Shown piece by piece: positions 34,058 through 43,429 of a DNA stretch of 64,000 nucleotides. Below the pieces are notes generated by a model. That model had not been told where the DNA came from, searched no databases, and worked only from the letters and a program-made list of their open reading frames with translations. This stretch comes from Agrococcus casei LMG 22410 (GTDB lineage Bacteria > Actinomycetota > Actinomycetes > Actinomycetales > Microbacteriaceae): NCBI RefSeq assembly GCF_900163565.1, contig NZ_FUHU01000003.1:62001-126000 (forward strand), written 5' to 3'. Every line of letters starts with the position of its first letter. The first letter of the stretch is position 1. Both the position numbers and the translations under genes were made by a program.

Positions 34058-34812
34058 AGAACCCGGTGAAGCCCGACGAGCAGCAGACACCTGAACAGCT
34101 GGCTGAGGTCATGAATGGCCGCGAAGTGCGCTTTCGGTTCGTGCGCCACGGCCAGACCGTCTACAACACCGAGCACCGCATGCAGGGCTGGTCAGACTCG
34201 CCCATGACGCCGCTCGGCGATGAGCAGATCGCCATGGTGGGGCAGGCGCTGAAGCGCGTGCCGATCGAGCTGGTGTTCTCGAGTGACCTGCAGCGGTGCC
34301 GCACGACCACGCAGGGAATCCTGGATGCGCGTGCCGAGCATCCGCAGCCCGTCTTTCTTGAAGAGCTGCGCGAGTGGAACTTCGGCGGTCATGAGGCGCA
34401 GCTGTCGAAGCACGTGTGGGGCAAGCTGATCGAGAAGCACAACATCGAGTTCGACCGCGAGGCCGATGCGATTCGTCAGCTGGGCGAAAAGCTCGGCTGG
34501 ACGGGCATGTTTGACGGCGTCGCCGAACTCGACGAGACCGGCCAGAGCGAATATGCGGCACAGATCGTGCTGCGTGCTGACCGTGCGCTCACTGCAATGC
34601 TGTCCGCGGCAGCGGCCGAGCCGGGCGACGAACTCGTCAATGTGCTGGTCGTGACGCACGGAGGCTTCATCTCGACGCTGCTGCGCCAGCTGATCCCCGA
34701 GGTATCGGCCGACTCGATTCTGCCCAACTGCTCTGTTTCGACGGTCGAGCTGCGCGATGGCGCGTGGCAGCTCATCGCGCAGGGCGTGGAGCCACAGGAT
34801 TTTGCCGCGTAG
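34054..34812 (+). CDS. Histidine phosphatase family protein
   Basis: A 252-residue protein with the catalytic RHGQTVYN (His32), SSDLQRCRTT and the second histidine in VVTHGGF, typical of the phosphoglycerate-mutase-like phosphatases. Substrate unknown. It overlaps the CopD-CtaG gene by four bases, and the first of the four paralogous membrane-protein genes starts inside its 3' end. Confidence 0.9.
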   Translation: MKNPVKPDEQQTPEQLAEVMNGREVRFRFVRHGQTVYNTEHRMQGWSDSPMTPLGDEQIAMVGQALKRVPIELVFSSDLQRCRTTTQGILDARAEHPQPVFLEELREWNFGGHEAQLSKHVWGKLIEKHNIEFDREADAIRQLGEKLGWTGMFDGVAELDETGQSEYAAQIVLRADRALTAMLSAAAAEPGDELVNVLVVTHGGFISTLLRQLIPEVSADSILPNCSVSTVELRDGAWQLIAQGVEPQDFAA

Positions 34813-35461
34813 GAGAGCAGCGAGAAGCTTCGGCGCTTTTCTCACCCAGGCGTCAGGTTTCGCCGTCATGGGCTGGACGACCCTGCTCATCGGCGCGGCG
34901 ATCATTCCTGACGCGGCTGCTGTGCTCGTCGTGTTCAGCGTCGTGGGGTTGGGGGCGCAGGTCATGGTCACCATGGCCATCGGCTGGCTCGCCGCCGGCA
35001 GGCACCGGGTTCGCTCGTGGCCTCGCAGCGTGGTGCAGGCCATCTGCGCCTGGATGCTGATGGGTGTCGTCTTCGGCGGCGCTCTGCTCGGCATCACGGG
35101 CGCTGTCGAATTCGACTGGCCGGTCGGTGTGCTGGTCGTGATCGGCGTCGTGGCGCTCGTAGCTTTGGCAACGAGCATCATGGTGTTCGCGGCGGTCGGG
35201 CCCTTCTCTGCACCGACGACCCCTCCTGCAACGCTCGAATCGGGGCAGCGTCTTGTGCGCGCATCCGTCACCGCCGTCGCGGGTAGCCACCGCACGTTCT
35301 GCGTCGCCGACTTCGAGTACGAGGGGCCTCACGGAGGCATGAGACCGGCTTCGACGATCTCAGGATCGTGGCTGTTTCCCGGTGTATCGTCTGGCGTCAT
35401 GCTGTGCGACTCGGCCAATCGGCCCATCCGCTTCTACGACCAGGCGCGTGCTCATGCGTAA
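34802..35461 (+). CDS. Paralogous membrane protein 1 of 4
   Basis: About 219 residues from a TTG at 34802 that overlaps the phosphatase gene by 11 bases; an ATG at 34868 would truncate the first helix. It has four transmembrane helices, then a soluble C-terminal region ending SGVMLCDSANRPIRFYDQ. That ending matches the ends of the next three genes (G-x-V/W-x-L-x-D/N ... P-x-R-F/L-x). No family recognised. Its stop overlaps the next ATG region by eight bases, so the array is one operon. Confidence 0.65.
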   Translation: MPRRRAARSFGAFLTQASGFAVMGWTTLLIGAAIIPDAAAVLVVFSVVGLGAQVMVTMAIGWLAAGRHRVRSWPRSVVQAICAWMLMGVVFGGALLGITGAVEFDWPVGVLVVIGVVALVALATSIMVFAAVGPFSAPTTPPATLESGQRLVRASVTAVAGSHRTFCVADFEYEGPHGGMRPASTISGSWLFPGVSSGVMLCDSANRPIRFYDQARAHA

Positions 35462-36080
35462 GCCGCCAATCGCCGCTGCGACCATGGCGTCGTTCTCGGT
35501 CGGGCTCGGCACCGCGCTGCTGCTGTCGCTGCTTGACGTGTATGTGCTCATCGGCGCGTTAGTGATGGCGGTCAGTTATCCGCTCGCCGTCGTGCTGACG
35601 AGCATGGCGCTCGGCCCGAACAGAGTTCACGGCTGGGTGCTGACACTGCACATCCATGTGCTCGGATCGGTGATGTTCGGTGTCGCCGGTGCCGCGGGGC
35701 TTGTCATGGCTGTGCGCTGGAACGAGCTGCACCCGATGCTGATCATTGTGTTGATGGCGGCGGCGGTCGGTTTTGGTGGCTTCGGTTACACCGCAGTGAC
35801 GTTCTCGGGAGTATTCAACGAGGGGCACAGAACACTGAACGTGCGTGAGCTTGCAGAAGGTCTCGAGGCAGTGAAGGCCGACGTGACCACGGCTGATCCG
35901 GGCTTGCGGCTCGGGCTCGAGATCTGTGAAGTCGAGTTTCAGGATCTGCACGACAAGCGTCGCTACGCTCGGCATCTGTCGAGAGGAGAACGCGTGCTGC
36001 CGGGTGCTTGGGTGCTGAACGCACCAGACGACCCTGCCCTGCCCATCCGTCTCTATGACTCGCTGCGGGAGAGGCCATGA
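35454..36080 (+). CDS. Paralogous membrane protein 2 of 4
   Basis: A 208-residue protein with four transmembrane helices (first about 8-45) and a soluble C-terminal domain ending GAWVLNAPDDPALPIRLYDS. That tail aligns with the tails of its neighbours. ATG at 35454 overlaps the previous gene and ATGA joins it to the next. Function unknown. Confidence 0.75.
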   Translation: MRKPPIAAATMASFSVGLGTALLLSLLDVYVLIGALVMAVSYPLAVVLTSMALGPNRVHGWVLTLHIHVLGSVMFGVAGAAGLVMAVRWNELHPMLIIVLMAAAVGFGGFGYTAVTFSGVFNEGHRTLNVRELAEGLEAVKADVTTADPGLRLGLEICEVEFQDLHDKRRYARHLSRGERVLPGAWVLNAPDDPALPIRLYDSLRERP

Positions 36081-36736
36081 GTCTCGAACCGCTCAAGCTG
36101 AATCACCTCCGGGTCACAGGATCGTTGGCGGTGCCCACTCTGATCGCGATCGCGGGCCTCGGCGTGACGCTCATCGTGATGTCGGCGTTCATGCCGACAG
36201 AGCTCTGGCCGCTTGGCATCGGCGGACTGGTGCTGCTGATCGGCGGATGCCCGCTGTCAGTGCAGATGGCGAAGGCCACTCTCGGCGAGTACAGGACGCA
36301 GTCGTCGCTTCGCTTTGTGCGTCAGATCATGCCGGTATGGCTGCTCGGATTCGCGACCCTGGGTGCGGGGCTCGTGGCATTGGCGGCATTCTCTGAATCA
36401 CTCATAGGCCTCGGCGTCACTGCAGCGGCTGTCTGCATCGGCTTCCTCGTCGCGGCGATCGTGGCAGGCATTCGACTTCGACCCTCGCGCTTCGTCACGA
36501 TGTACTCCCGTGAGGTTCAGCCGGGGCAACTCGTCAGCCCGGCGACCATGCACATCGTCTACGGGCCTCCTGCAGCCCTCGGGGTGGGCCTGGTCGAGTA
36601 CCGCGACGCCCAGGGGCGGTTGCGATATGTGCGTGACTTTCCGATCGGCGGAAAGAGCCCCGTGAGCGGCTACGTGCTCTATGACGCGCGGCAGCCCGAC
36701 CGCCCCATCCGATTCGCGCTCGAGTACCGGCACTGA
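36077..36736 (+). CDS. Paralogous membrane protein 3 of 4
   Basis: A 219-residue protein with four predicted helices, then a soluble region with QPGQLVSPATMH, GLVEYRDAQGRLRYVRDF and GYVLYDARQPDRPIRF. The last two segments recur in the fourth paralogue (GVVEFADQHGQKRYAVTL and GFVLFDVTSPERPHRF), which defines the family. No known domain recognised. Confidence 0.75.
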   Translation: MSLEPLKLNHLRVTGSLAVPTLIAIAGLGVTLIVMSAFMPTELWPLGIGGLVLLIGGCPLSVQMAKATLGEYRTQSSLRFVRQIMPVWLLGFATLGAGLVALAAFSESLIGLGVTAAAVCIGFLVAAIVAGIRLRPSRFVTMYSREVQPGQLVSPATMHIVYGPPAALGVGLVEYRDAQGRLRYVRDFPIGGKSPVSGYVLYDARQPDRPIRFALEYRH

Positions 36737-36738
36737 GG

Positions 36739-37419
36739 ATGTCGCTCACTGCTCCTCCCATGGGCTACTGGCGTCGCTGGCGCGTCTCGATGCTCATGCC
36801 CGCTCTCGGAGTAATCGGCCTTCTTGCCGTTGCTGTGGTCGTGCCCGCAATCGTGGTGATGCCAGAGTTCTGGCCTGTCTGGCTCGCGATCGCATTCGTC
36901 GGCTGCGGAGCCTCAGCCGCAGGGGCTCTCGGCGTCGCCAGAACATCCCTCGGCGCTCACTCCGTGCGCACCGCGTACGGCAGCGTCTGGTGTCTGATGC
37001 TGCTCTGGTGGCTGATCGGGGCCGCCTTGGGCGTCGTCGTGGTGACGGTGCTGCAGTGGAAAGAGGCGGCGGGCCTTGGTAGGTTCGGACTCGTTGCGCT
37101 CGCGGTCGCGCTTCTTGTGCTCGCGGTTGCTGCGTCTGCGATAGACCCGGTGCTGAAGACGAAGCTCAAGGCCTCAGAGATTCGACCGGGACAGGTCGTG
37201 ACGCCGGCACGGCTGCACTTCTGGCAGATGTCCTGGAAGTCGGCTGCAATCGGTGTCGTCGAGTTCGCTGACCAGCACGGGCAGAAGCGCTACGCGGTGA
37301 CGTTGCCTGACAGCGACGGCTCAGCCGATGAGCGTGTCGAGGAGGGGTTCGTGCTCTTCGACGTGACCAGCCCCGAACGCCCTCACCGGTTCGTGAAGGA
37401 GTTCGATCCGAACGCGTGA
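36739..37419 (+). CDS. Paralogous membrane protein 4 of 4
   Basis: A 226-residue protein with four helices and the shared C-terminal domain: IRPGQVVTPARLHFW, GVVEFADQHGQKRYAV, GFVLFDVTSPERPHRF. It starts two bases after the third paralogue's stop and ends convergent with the amidotransferase gene, whose stop abuts it. The conserved RPGQ-V-x-P-A-R segment after the last helix suggests a small beta-rich module on the cytoplasmic side. Function unknown. Confidence 0.75.
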   Translation: MSLTAPPMGYWRRWRVSMLMPALGVIGLLAVAVVVPAIVVMPEFWPVWLAIAFVGCGASAAGALGVARTSLGAHSVRTAYGSVWCLMLLWWLIGAALGVVVVTVLQWKEAAGLGRFGLVALAVALLVLAVAASAIDPVLKTKLKASEIRPGQVVTPARLHFWQMSWKSAAIGVVEFADQHGQKRYAVTLPDSDGSADERVEEGFVLFDVTSPERPHRFVKEFDPNA

Positions 37420-38229
37420 CTAGGCGGCGACAGTCTCGCCGACGCGCAGATCGTGGAATTCGAGGCGCAATGTCTCGAGGTCGACTGTCGCGACGGAATT
37501 CTGTCGCATGGGCGTCCAGCCTTCGTGGGCGAGGCCCGACGAGGTGAATGCGACCGTGCCATCGACCGCGCGCCGGTACGAGAGCTGGTAGTAGTGGTCG
37601 ATGTGGTCCAGGGGCAGGTCGTCGCCCAGGTTGGCCTCATCGAATTCATCGGTCGGCAGTGAAGCGCCGTCATTCGCGTGCACCGCGATGAGCTCGCTCT
37701 CGCTGAGAACGAGCAGGTTGATCGACGCGCCAGGAAAGCGCTCGCTGACCGACTCGACCGTGGTGATCACCGCATCCGACAGCGTGAGACCTGCGTTCAG
37801 CGCACGCGTGATGAGTGCGACCAGCACGGAGGTGTCACTGTCGCCGCCGTGCGGCTCGAGCTCGTCGGTGTTCACGAGCTTCTTGAACTCGGCAACAGGC
37901 TTGATTGACCCGTTGTGCGCGAGTGCGAAGCGGTCGGTCACGAACGGATGTGCGTTCTCGAGCGTGCGTGCGATGCCTTCGGTCGCGAGACGCAGATGGG
38001 TGAGGCGTGCGGTCGACGGCACGTTGGTGAGCGCAGCGTCGAGCTCGGGGTCGCGGAGACCCGAGTGTGCCGACCTGACCCGCTCGATGCCGTGTTCGCC
38101 GAGGAACGCGGTGCCCCATCCGTCAGCGTGCAGGCGCCCCATTCGCTGCCACTCGCTGCAGTTCGCCTCGCCGATGACCTCCTGGGTCGTCGTGGTGACA
38201 GGTGCTGCGTAGCCGAGCAGTCGACACAT
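37420..38229 (-). CDS. Class II glutamine amidotransferase
   Basis: A 269-residue Ntn-type amidotransferase beginning MCRLLGYAAP, with Cys2 as nucleophile, HADGWGTAF, THLRLATEG, and AHNGSI. These are the conserved features of the GATase_6/EgtC-YafJ type. It hydrolyses glutamine or a gamma-glutamyl bond. No ergothioneine genes are nearby, so EgtC function is not claimed. GGAGGAAC precedes the ATG at 38229; the frame is open to 38514 but the extra part is not coding. Confidence 0.85.
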   Translation of the reverse strand: MCRLLGYAAPVTTTTQEVIGEANCSEWQRMGRLHADGWGTAFLGEHGIERVRSAHSGLRDPELDAALTNVPSTARLTHLRLATEGIARTLENAHPFVTDRFALAHNGSIKPVAEFKKLVNTDELEPHGGDSDTSVLVALITRALNAGLTLSDAVITTVESVSERFPGASINLLVLSESELIAVHANDGASLPTDEFDEANLGDDLPLDHIDHYYQLSYRRAVDGTVAFTSSGLAHEGWTPMRQNSVATVDLETLRLEFHDLRVGETVAA

Positions 38230-38316
38230 GTGGGGGTTCCTCCTTCGCTCAGACCATCTTCCTCGCTCGCCGCAGGTTTGCCAAGGAGGTGCGTAACTCA
38301 CTGTCACAATAGGCAG

Positions 38317-39636
38317 GTGGTTGAACTCTCGGACGAACAGCGCGCGCTGTTCGAGCGCATCGAGAACACGACCGACCACCTCTTCATCACAGGGCGTGCG
38401 GGCACCGGAAAATCGACGCTGCTGAACTACCTGGCGTCGCACACGCACAAGCGCATCGTGATCTCGGCCCCCACCGGGGTTGCCGCTCTGAATGTCGGCG
38501 GACAGACCATTCACTCACTGCTGAAGCTGCACCTGGGTGTCATCGCCAACTCGTCGCTGCGCCAGAATGACAAGCTGAAGACGCTGCTGCGCGAGCTCGA
38601 CACTCTCGTGATCGACGAGATATCGATGGTCAACGCCGACCTCATGGATGCCGTCGACCGCTCGCTGCGCCAGGCTCGCGGCACCTACTCAGAGGCGTTC
38701 GGTGGCGTGCAGGTCGTGATGTTCGGCGACCCATACCAACTGGCGCCCGTGCCGCCGCGCGACGACGAGAAACTCTACTTCGATGAGCACTACGAGTCGG
38801 TGTGGTTCTTCGACGCGAAGGTGTGGCGTGAGACTGAGCTCGATGTGGTCGAGCTCGTGCACATCCACCGGCAGTCAGACATGGAGTTCAAGATGGCACT
38901 CAATGCTGTACGCCACGGAACGGTCACGGCTGAGATCGCAGAACTGCTCAACACTCAGGGGCTGCGCCAGCCTCCTGACGACGAGATCCTGACGCTGGCG
39001 AGCCGTAACGACACGGTGCGGCGCATCAACGCCCGCGAGCTGGCCCGACTGGGCGGCAAGACGAAGAGCGCGGTCGCCGAGGTCAACGGAGAGTTCGGGC
39101 GCTCGCAGTTTCCGGCAGACGAGGTGCTCGAGCTGAAGGTCGGCGCGCAGGTCATGTTTCTTCGCAACGACCCCGAGGGTCGCTGGGTCAACGGCACGTT
39201 GGGTCGCGTCGTCGACATCGGACGCACGGTGTGGGTCGACGTCGACGGTGAAGACCACGAGGTCGAGCCGACCGTGTGGGAGAAGTACCGCTACACCTAC
39301 GCGGCTGAGAAGAAAGAGCTCAAGCGCGAGATCGCTGCCGAGTTCACGCAACTGCCGCTGCGCTTGGCGTGGGCGGTGACCATTCACAAGTCGCAGGGCA
39401 AGACCTTCGACCAGGCGATCATCGACCTCGGTTCGCGGGCGTTCAGCCCGGGGCAGACCTACGTCGCGCTCTCACGCCTGACGAGCCTCGACGGGCTCTA
39501 CCTCACGCGGCCTTTGAAGCCCGCGGACATCATCGTCGACATGCGCGTGCGCAAGTTCATCGTGGATGTGCGAGCCCGGCAGGCGGACGGCCGTCGCGGA
39601 TGGGGCGAGACGGCAGGGCTGTCGACGCCGTTCTAG
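38317..39636 (+). CDS. PIF1/RecD-like superfamily 1 DNA helicase
   Basis: A 439-residue helicase: Walker A GRAGTGKST, then SAPTGVAALNVGG, Walker B LVIDEISMVNADLMD, the GDPYQLAPV motif III, and the late motif TIHKSQGKTF followed by YVALSRLTSLDGLYL. These are the PIF1 family motifs. PIF1 helicases unwind DNA 5'-3' and resolve G-quadruplexes. The GTG at 38317 gives the usual short N-terminus. Its last codons overlap the convergent NUDIX gene by four bases. Confidence 0.9.
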   Translation: MVELSDEQRALFERIENTTDHLFITGRAGTGKSTLLNYLASHTHKRIVISAPTGVAALNVGGQTIHSLLKLHLGVIANSSLRQNDKLKTLLRELDTLVIDEISMVNADLMDAVDRSLRQARGTYSEAFGGVQVVMFGDPYQLAPVPPRDDEKLYFDEHYESVWFFDAKVWRETELDVVELVHIHRQSDMEFKMALNAVRHGTVTAEIAELLNTQGLRQPPDDEILTLASRNDTVRRINARELARLGGKTKSAVAEVNGEFGRSQFPADEVLELKVGAQVMFLRNDPEGRWVNGTLGRVVDIGRTVWVDVDGEDHEVEPTVWEKYRYTYAAEKKELKREIAAEFTQLPLRLAWAVTIHKSQGKTFDQAIIDLGSRAFSPGQTYVALSRLTSLDGLYLTRPLKPADIIVDMRVRKFIVDVRARQADGRRGWGETAGLSTPF

Positions 39637-40250
39637 CCACTCTGCTTATCGCGGTACTCATACCGCCAGGGCAGCTCGCTCGTGTGCAGGTGGTGCGGGC
39701 CGGATGAGACGAGGCCGTGCTCAGGCAGCCCCTTGGTGCGGAACTCCTCTGCGCCCGCTTCGCGTGCTGCAGCGACCGCATCCGCGTACGCCCCGTGTGA
39801 CCTGAGCAGGGTCAGGGTTACGAAGGTGGGAGGCGCGAGTGTTGCGATGCCGCGCGCGTGGGCGTCGAGGACGCGGGCGGGTGTGCTCCACTTCCAGTCG
39901 ACGACTTCGTCGGGGCTGGGCACGACGTCGCCCTCTGGCGCCATTGCGAGGAAGAAGTGCGTATCGAATCGGCGCTTGAGCTCCACCGGTGGAATCCAGC
40001 GTGACAGCGGAACGAGCGCCTCGGGGTCGACGATGAGCCCGACCTCTTCGTGCACTTCGCGCACGGCTCCGACGCGGGCTCTGGTCTGCTCATCCTCGCC
40101 CGGAGCGTCATCGTCGTCGATGCGGCCGCCCGGAAACACCCAGGCGTTCGCGAACGAGCCGCGCGCGGGGCGCTGCATCACGAGCACTTCGAAGCCGGCT
40201 TCTGCTTCTCGGCCCAAGATGACGGTGGCTGCAAGCACTGGATCAGTCAT
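39633..40250 (-). CDS. NUDIX hydrolase
   Basis: A 205-residue protein with FPGGRIDDDD and the NUDIX core REVHEEVGL; the gap between the glycine and REVHEEVG is longer than in the standard box because of an acidic insert (EDEQTRARVGA). It resembles the NUDT19/CoA-diphosphatase-like group. It hydrolyses nucleoside diphosphates linked to other groups. ATG at 40250 starts MTDPVLAATV; longer reading is rejected. Confidence 0.85.
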   Translation of the reverse strand: MTDPVLAATVILGREAEAGFEVLVMQRPARGSFANAWVFPGGRIDDDDAPGEDEQTRARVGAVREVHEEVGLIVDPEALVPLSRWIPPVELKRRFDTHFFLAMAPEGDVVPSPDEVVDWKWSTPARVLDAHARGIATLAPPTFVTLTLLRSHGAYADAVAAAREAGAEEFRTKGLPEHGLVSSGPHHLHTSELPWRYEYRDKQSG

Positions 40251-40293
40251 ACCGCCAGCGTACGATGGTGGGCACCCACACGGAAGGCGACGG

Positions 40294-41364
40294 ATGCGAG
40301 GTTCGAGAGTCCCAGCGCGGCTGCGCTCGCTCGCTGACACCGTCAGAGCACAGCGTCGCGTGTCACCGCTGCAGATGCTCAAGACGTCGATCGCGGCAGT
40401 GCTGTCGTGGATGGTCGCGGGCCTGCTGCCCTCTGATCAGCCGCCCATCTTCGCTGTCATCGCAGCCATCATCATCGTCGCGCCGAGCGTCAACCAGTCG
40501 CTTGCGAAGGTCTTCGAGCGCACCCTCGGCGTTCTGCTCGGTGTCGTCTTGGCCATGGGCGTCGGACTGCTGTTCGGCCAAGGAACATGGGTGATCCTGC
40601 TGGCGGTCGTGCTGTCGGTGGTGGTCGCCTGGGCGCTTCGCCTGTCGGTCGCGGCGGGCAACCAGCTGCCGATCAGCGCGATGCTGGTGCTTGCGCTCGG
40701 GGCTGCGTCGCCGACCTACTCGGTCGAGCGCATCGTCGAGACGGTCATCGGTGCGATCATCGCGTTCGTCATCAACGCACTCATCGTGCCGCCGGTGCCG
40801 CTCGAAGACACGAAGCGCGAGATCCTGACGCTTGCAGAAGAGACCGCCCGGTCGTTCGAGCGGCTGGCTGACGCGAGCATCGGTCGCAAGGGCAGCGAGA
40901 AGCCGGGCCTGCTGCTGGTCGAGGTGCGCCTCCTGCGGCCCATGCAGGAGCGCGCCGACGAGGCGGTGTTGGCCGCTGAAGAGTCGCTAGCGCTCAACCC
41001 GTTCGCCCGCCGCTATCGCCCGCGCATCAGTGCCATGCGCGACTCCCTTGACGAGCTCGCGCACATCACGGTGCCGCTGATCGGCATGACTCGAGCATTT
41101 CGCGACCACTACGACGACGAGCTGACGAGCGAGCCGATGATGCGCGAGATCGCGATCGAAATGCGGCGCATCGCGCACGACATCCGTATGCGCTTCGTCA
41201 CCCCGCACGAGATCGGGCCAGAAGAGTCGGTCGACACGAAGCCGCTGCTCACCACTCCGCTGATCATGGCGGCGCCCAGCGGAGTGCACTGGATGCTGAT
41301 CGGATCGCTGCTCGAAGACCTCCGCCGGGTGCACGGGGTCGTGGTGGGTGAAGACGAGCGCTAA
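40294..41364 (+). CDS. FUSC/aromatic acid exporter-like membrane protein
   Basis: A 356-residue protein with about six helices in the first 170 residues (FAVIAAIIIVAPSVNQSLAK, GVLLGVVLAMGVG) and a cytoplasmic helical C-terminal half. This is the half-length FUSC/ArAE-type architecture. It may export aromatic or other weak acids, but substrate is unknown. The ATG follows GGAAGGCGAC. It is divergent from the NUDIX gene with 43 bases between, and its end overlaps the next reverse gene by four bases. Confidence 0.8.
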   Translation: MRGSRVPARLRSLADTVRAQRRVSPLQMLKTSIAAVLSWMVAGLLPSDQPPIFAVIAAIIIVAPSVNQSLAKVFERTLGVLLGVVLAMGVGLLFGQGTWVILLAVVLSVVVAWALRLSVAAGNQLPISAMLVLALGAASPTYSVERIVETVIGAIIAFVINALIVPPVPLEDTKREILTLAEETARSFERLADASIGRKGSEKPGLLLVEVRLLRPMQERADEAVLAAEESLALNPFARRYRPRISAMRDSLDELAHITVPLIGMTRAFRDHYDDELTSEPMMREIAIEMRRIAHDIRMRFVTPHEIGPEESVDTKPLLTTPLIMAAPSGVHWMLIGSLLEDLRRVHGVVVGEDER

Positions 41365-42545
41365 AGCTCGGCCGCGATGCGGTCGACGGCCTCTTCGATG
41401 ATGTCGAAGCGCGTGCCGAAGTTGAAGCGCGCACGGTTCTGGCCGCCTTCGCCGAACGCCTCGCCACTTGAGAGCACGACGCCGCAACGCTTCGCGAGGT
41501 CTCCGGCGACTCCGAGGTCGCTGCCCATGGACCCCGGATGCGCGACTGCCGCCGGGTCTGCGAGTGCGGTGTCAGAGAAGTCGAGCCATGCCAGATAGGT
41601 GGCCTCTGGCATGCGCATGCCGACCCCGGGCAGCCTCTGGTCGACGAGCTCTGCGACTCGCCTCCTGCGCACATCCAGTGCCGTCATCGTGCTCGCCAGC
41701 CACTCGCCGCCATGCTGCAGCGCGGCCAGGTGCGCGGTGGCCGCGACGAGTCCGAGGGTCTTGTCGAGCGCGGTGTCGACGGATGCGAGGGCGGCGGAGG
41801 CGTCGGGTCCGGCAATCGAAAGCGATGCGGGCAGGCCTGCCAGGTTGAAGGCCTTCGAAGCGCTGAACACCGCGAAGCCTCGCGGGTCGACGGTCGTGTA
41901 GGGCACGTGGGGACGGTCGTAGACAAGCGGAGAGTGGATCTCGTCGCTGATGACCGTGACTCCGTGCAGCGCTGCGAGCTGGGCGAGCTGCTCGAGCTCT
42001 ACGCGCGTGTGCGCGATGCCGGTGGGATTGTGCGGGTTGGCGATGACCATCGCCGACCCGGGGCCGGCTGCTGTGAACGCACCCTCGATCACCTCGAAAT
42101 CGAAGCGTCCTTCGGTGCCGAGCGGCGCATCCGCGGTGACTCTTCCCGAGTACTTGATGAAGCTGTAGAACGGCGCGTACACGGGCGGCGTGACGATGAC
42201 GGTTGCGCCAGGCTCGGTCAGGACCCGCAGCAGTTCGACGATCGCAGGCAGCACGCCGCCGTTGGCACGTGCGCCTGAGACGTCGACGTCGGCGCCCCAC
42301 TGCGTCTTGGCGAACGCTGCGTAGGCATCGGCGAGCTGGTGGTGGCTGCAGGCGTAGCCCGAGTCTCCGCTGCCGATCGCCTCGTGGACCGCACGCTGCA
42401 CGGGTTCGGCGAGCTGCACATCCATCTCGGCGATGAAGAGGGGGAGCGCGTCTTCGTCGACGCTCCATTTCACGCTCGTGCGTCTGCGCAGCTGATCGCG
42501 AGTGAACACCTCGAACGGATCAGTTATGGCAACGGCGCTAGTCAT
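41361..42545 (-). CDS. MalY/PatB-family PLP aminotransferase, cystathionine beta-lyase type
   Basis: A 394-residue fold-type I enzyme: FIAEMDVQLAEPV and WGADVDVSG near the N-terminus, NPHNPTG, SDEIHSPLVY, and the PLP lysine in SASKAFNLAGL. The WSVDEDALPLFIAEMD opening marks the MalY/PatB group, which includes C-S lyases (cystathionine beta-lyase) and aminotransferases. It likely cleaves cystathionine to homocysteine. ATG at 42545; a few codons upstream to 42590 are not coding. Confidence 0.85.
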   Translation of the reverse strand: MTSAVAITDPFEVFTRDQLRRRTSVKWSVDEDALPLFIAEMDVQLAEPVQRAVHEAIGSGDSGYACSHHQLADAYAAFAKTQWGADVDVSGARANGGVLPAIVELLRVLTEPGATVIVTPPVYAPFYSFIKYSGRVTADAPLGTEGRFDFEVIEGAFTAAGPGSAMVIANPHNPTGIAHTRVELEQLAQLAALHGVTVISDEIHSPLVYDRPHVPYTTVDPRGFAVFSASKAFNLAGLPASLSIAGPDASAALASVDTALDKTLGLVAATAHLAALQHGGEWLASTMTALDVRRRRVAELVDQRLPGVGMRMPEATYLAWLDFSDTALADPAAVAHPGSMGSDLGVAGDLAKRCGVVLSSGEAFGEGGQNRARFNFGTRFDIIEEAVDRIAAEL

Positions 42546-42601
42546 AAGGCTTGATTCTATCCTGGGACACGCAGGCGGTTCAAGGTGCATAGTCTTGTGT
42601 C

Positions 42602-43429
42602 ATGACTCGAGTGACTTTTGCATCCGGCAGCGCTGCCGAGACCGCCCGCGTGCTGCACGTGCTGCCCGAAGCCGTCATCACAGATGTGACGCCCTTTCAC
42701 CCCGTTGACCACACCTGGCCCGACCAGCCGGGCGACACCGGAACATTGTCAGGCTCCGCCGTGCATAACACCGTCATGGCCGCCCGCGGAGAAGAAGGCA
42801 CATGGCATCTCGGATCGTCGATTCCGGTGAAGCGCGGCACCGAGGGCTGGGAGTGGGCGGTTGCTCATGTGCTCGACGCTGCGCCCGTGGTCACCGAGGG
42901 CGATGCAGTGCAGCTCGAGGTCGACACCGAGCGACGTGATGCGCTCTCGGCCGGACACACCGCCTGCCATCTCGCCTCGCTTGCACTGGACGCCGCGCTC
43001 GCGGAGTTCTGGAGCAAAGAGACCCGCAGTGACCCTCTCGGCAACCCCGACTTCGAGTCGGCTGCCAATCAGACCTCGTTCATCGAGCTCGACGGCGCTG
43101 CCGACGAATACCGAATGGGCAAGAGCCTGCGCAAGAAGGGCGTCGACGTCGCTGGCATCGTCGAAGCGCTGCCCACGATCGCAGATGCGGTCAACGCGCA
43201 GCTGGCCGACTGGGTCGCAGCGGATGCGCCAGTGCGGATCGAGGCCGAAGGCGACACCATCACAGACATGCGGCGGTGGGTGTGCGATCTGCCCGAGGGC
43301 AGCGCATCCTTGCCGTGCGGAGGCACGCACGTGACGTCGACGGGGCAGCTCGGTGCTGTGACCGTGACGCTGGACGCGCCCGACCCTCAGACGCTGGTCA
43401 TGCGGACGAGCGTCAGTCGCGATCGCTGA
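42602..43429 (+). CDS. AlaX-like alanyl-tRNA editing domain protein
   Basis: A 275-residue protein with GHTACH (HxxxH) and CGGTHV (CxxxH), the zinc-binding motifs of the AlaRS editing domain. Free-standing AlaX proteins hydrolyse serine or glycine mischarged on tRNA-Ala. Sequence between the motifs (about residues 122-235) fits. It is divergent from the MalY gene by 56 bases and its 3' end overlaps the reverse uracil permease gene by 17 bases. Confidence 0.85.
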   Translation: MTRVTFASGSAAETARVLHVLPEAVITDVTPFHPVDHTWPDQPGDTGTLSGSAVHNTVMAARGEEGTWHLGSSIPVKRGTEGWEWAVAHVLDAAPVVTEGDAVQLEVDTERRDALSAGHTACHLASLALDAALAEFWSKETRSDPLGNPDFESAANQTSFIELDGAADEYRMGKSLRKKGVDVAGIVEALPTIADAVNAQLADWVAADAPVRIEAEGDTITDMRRWVCDLPEGSASLPCGGTHVTSTGQLGAVTVTLDAPDPQTLVMRTSVSRDR

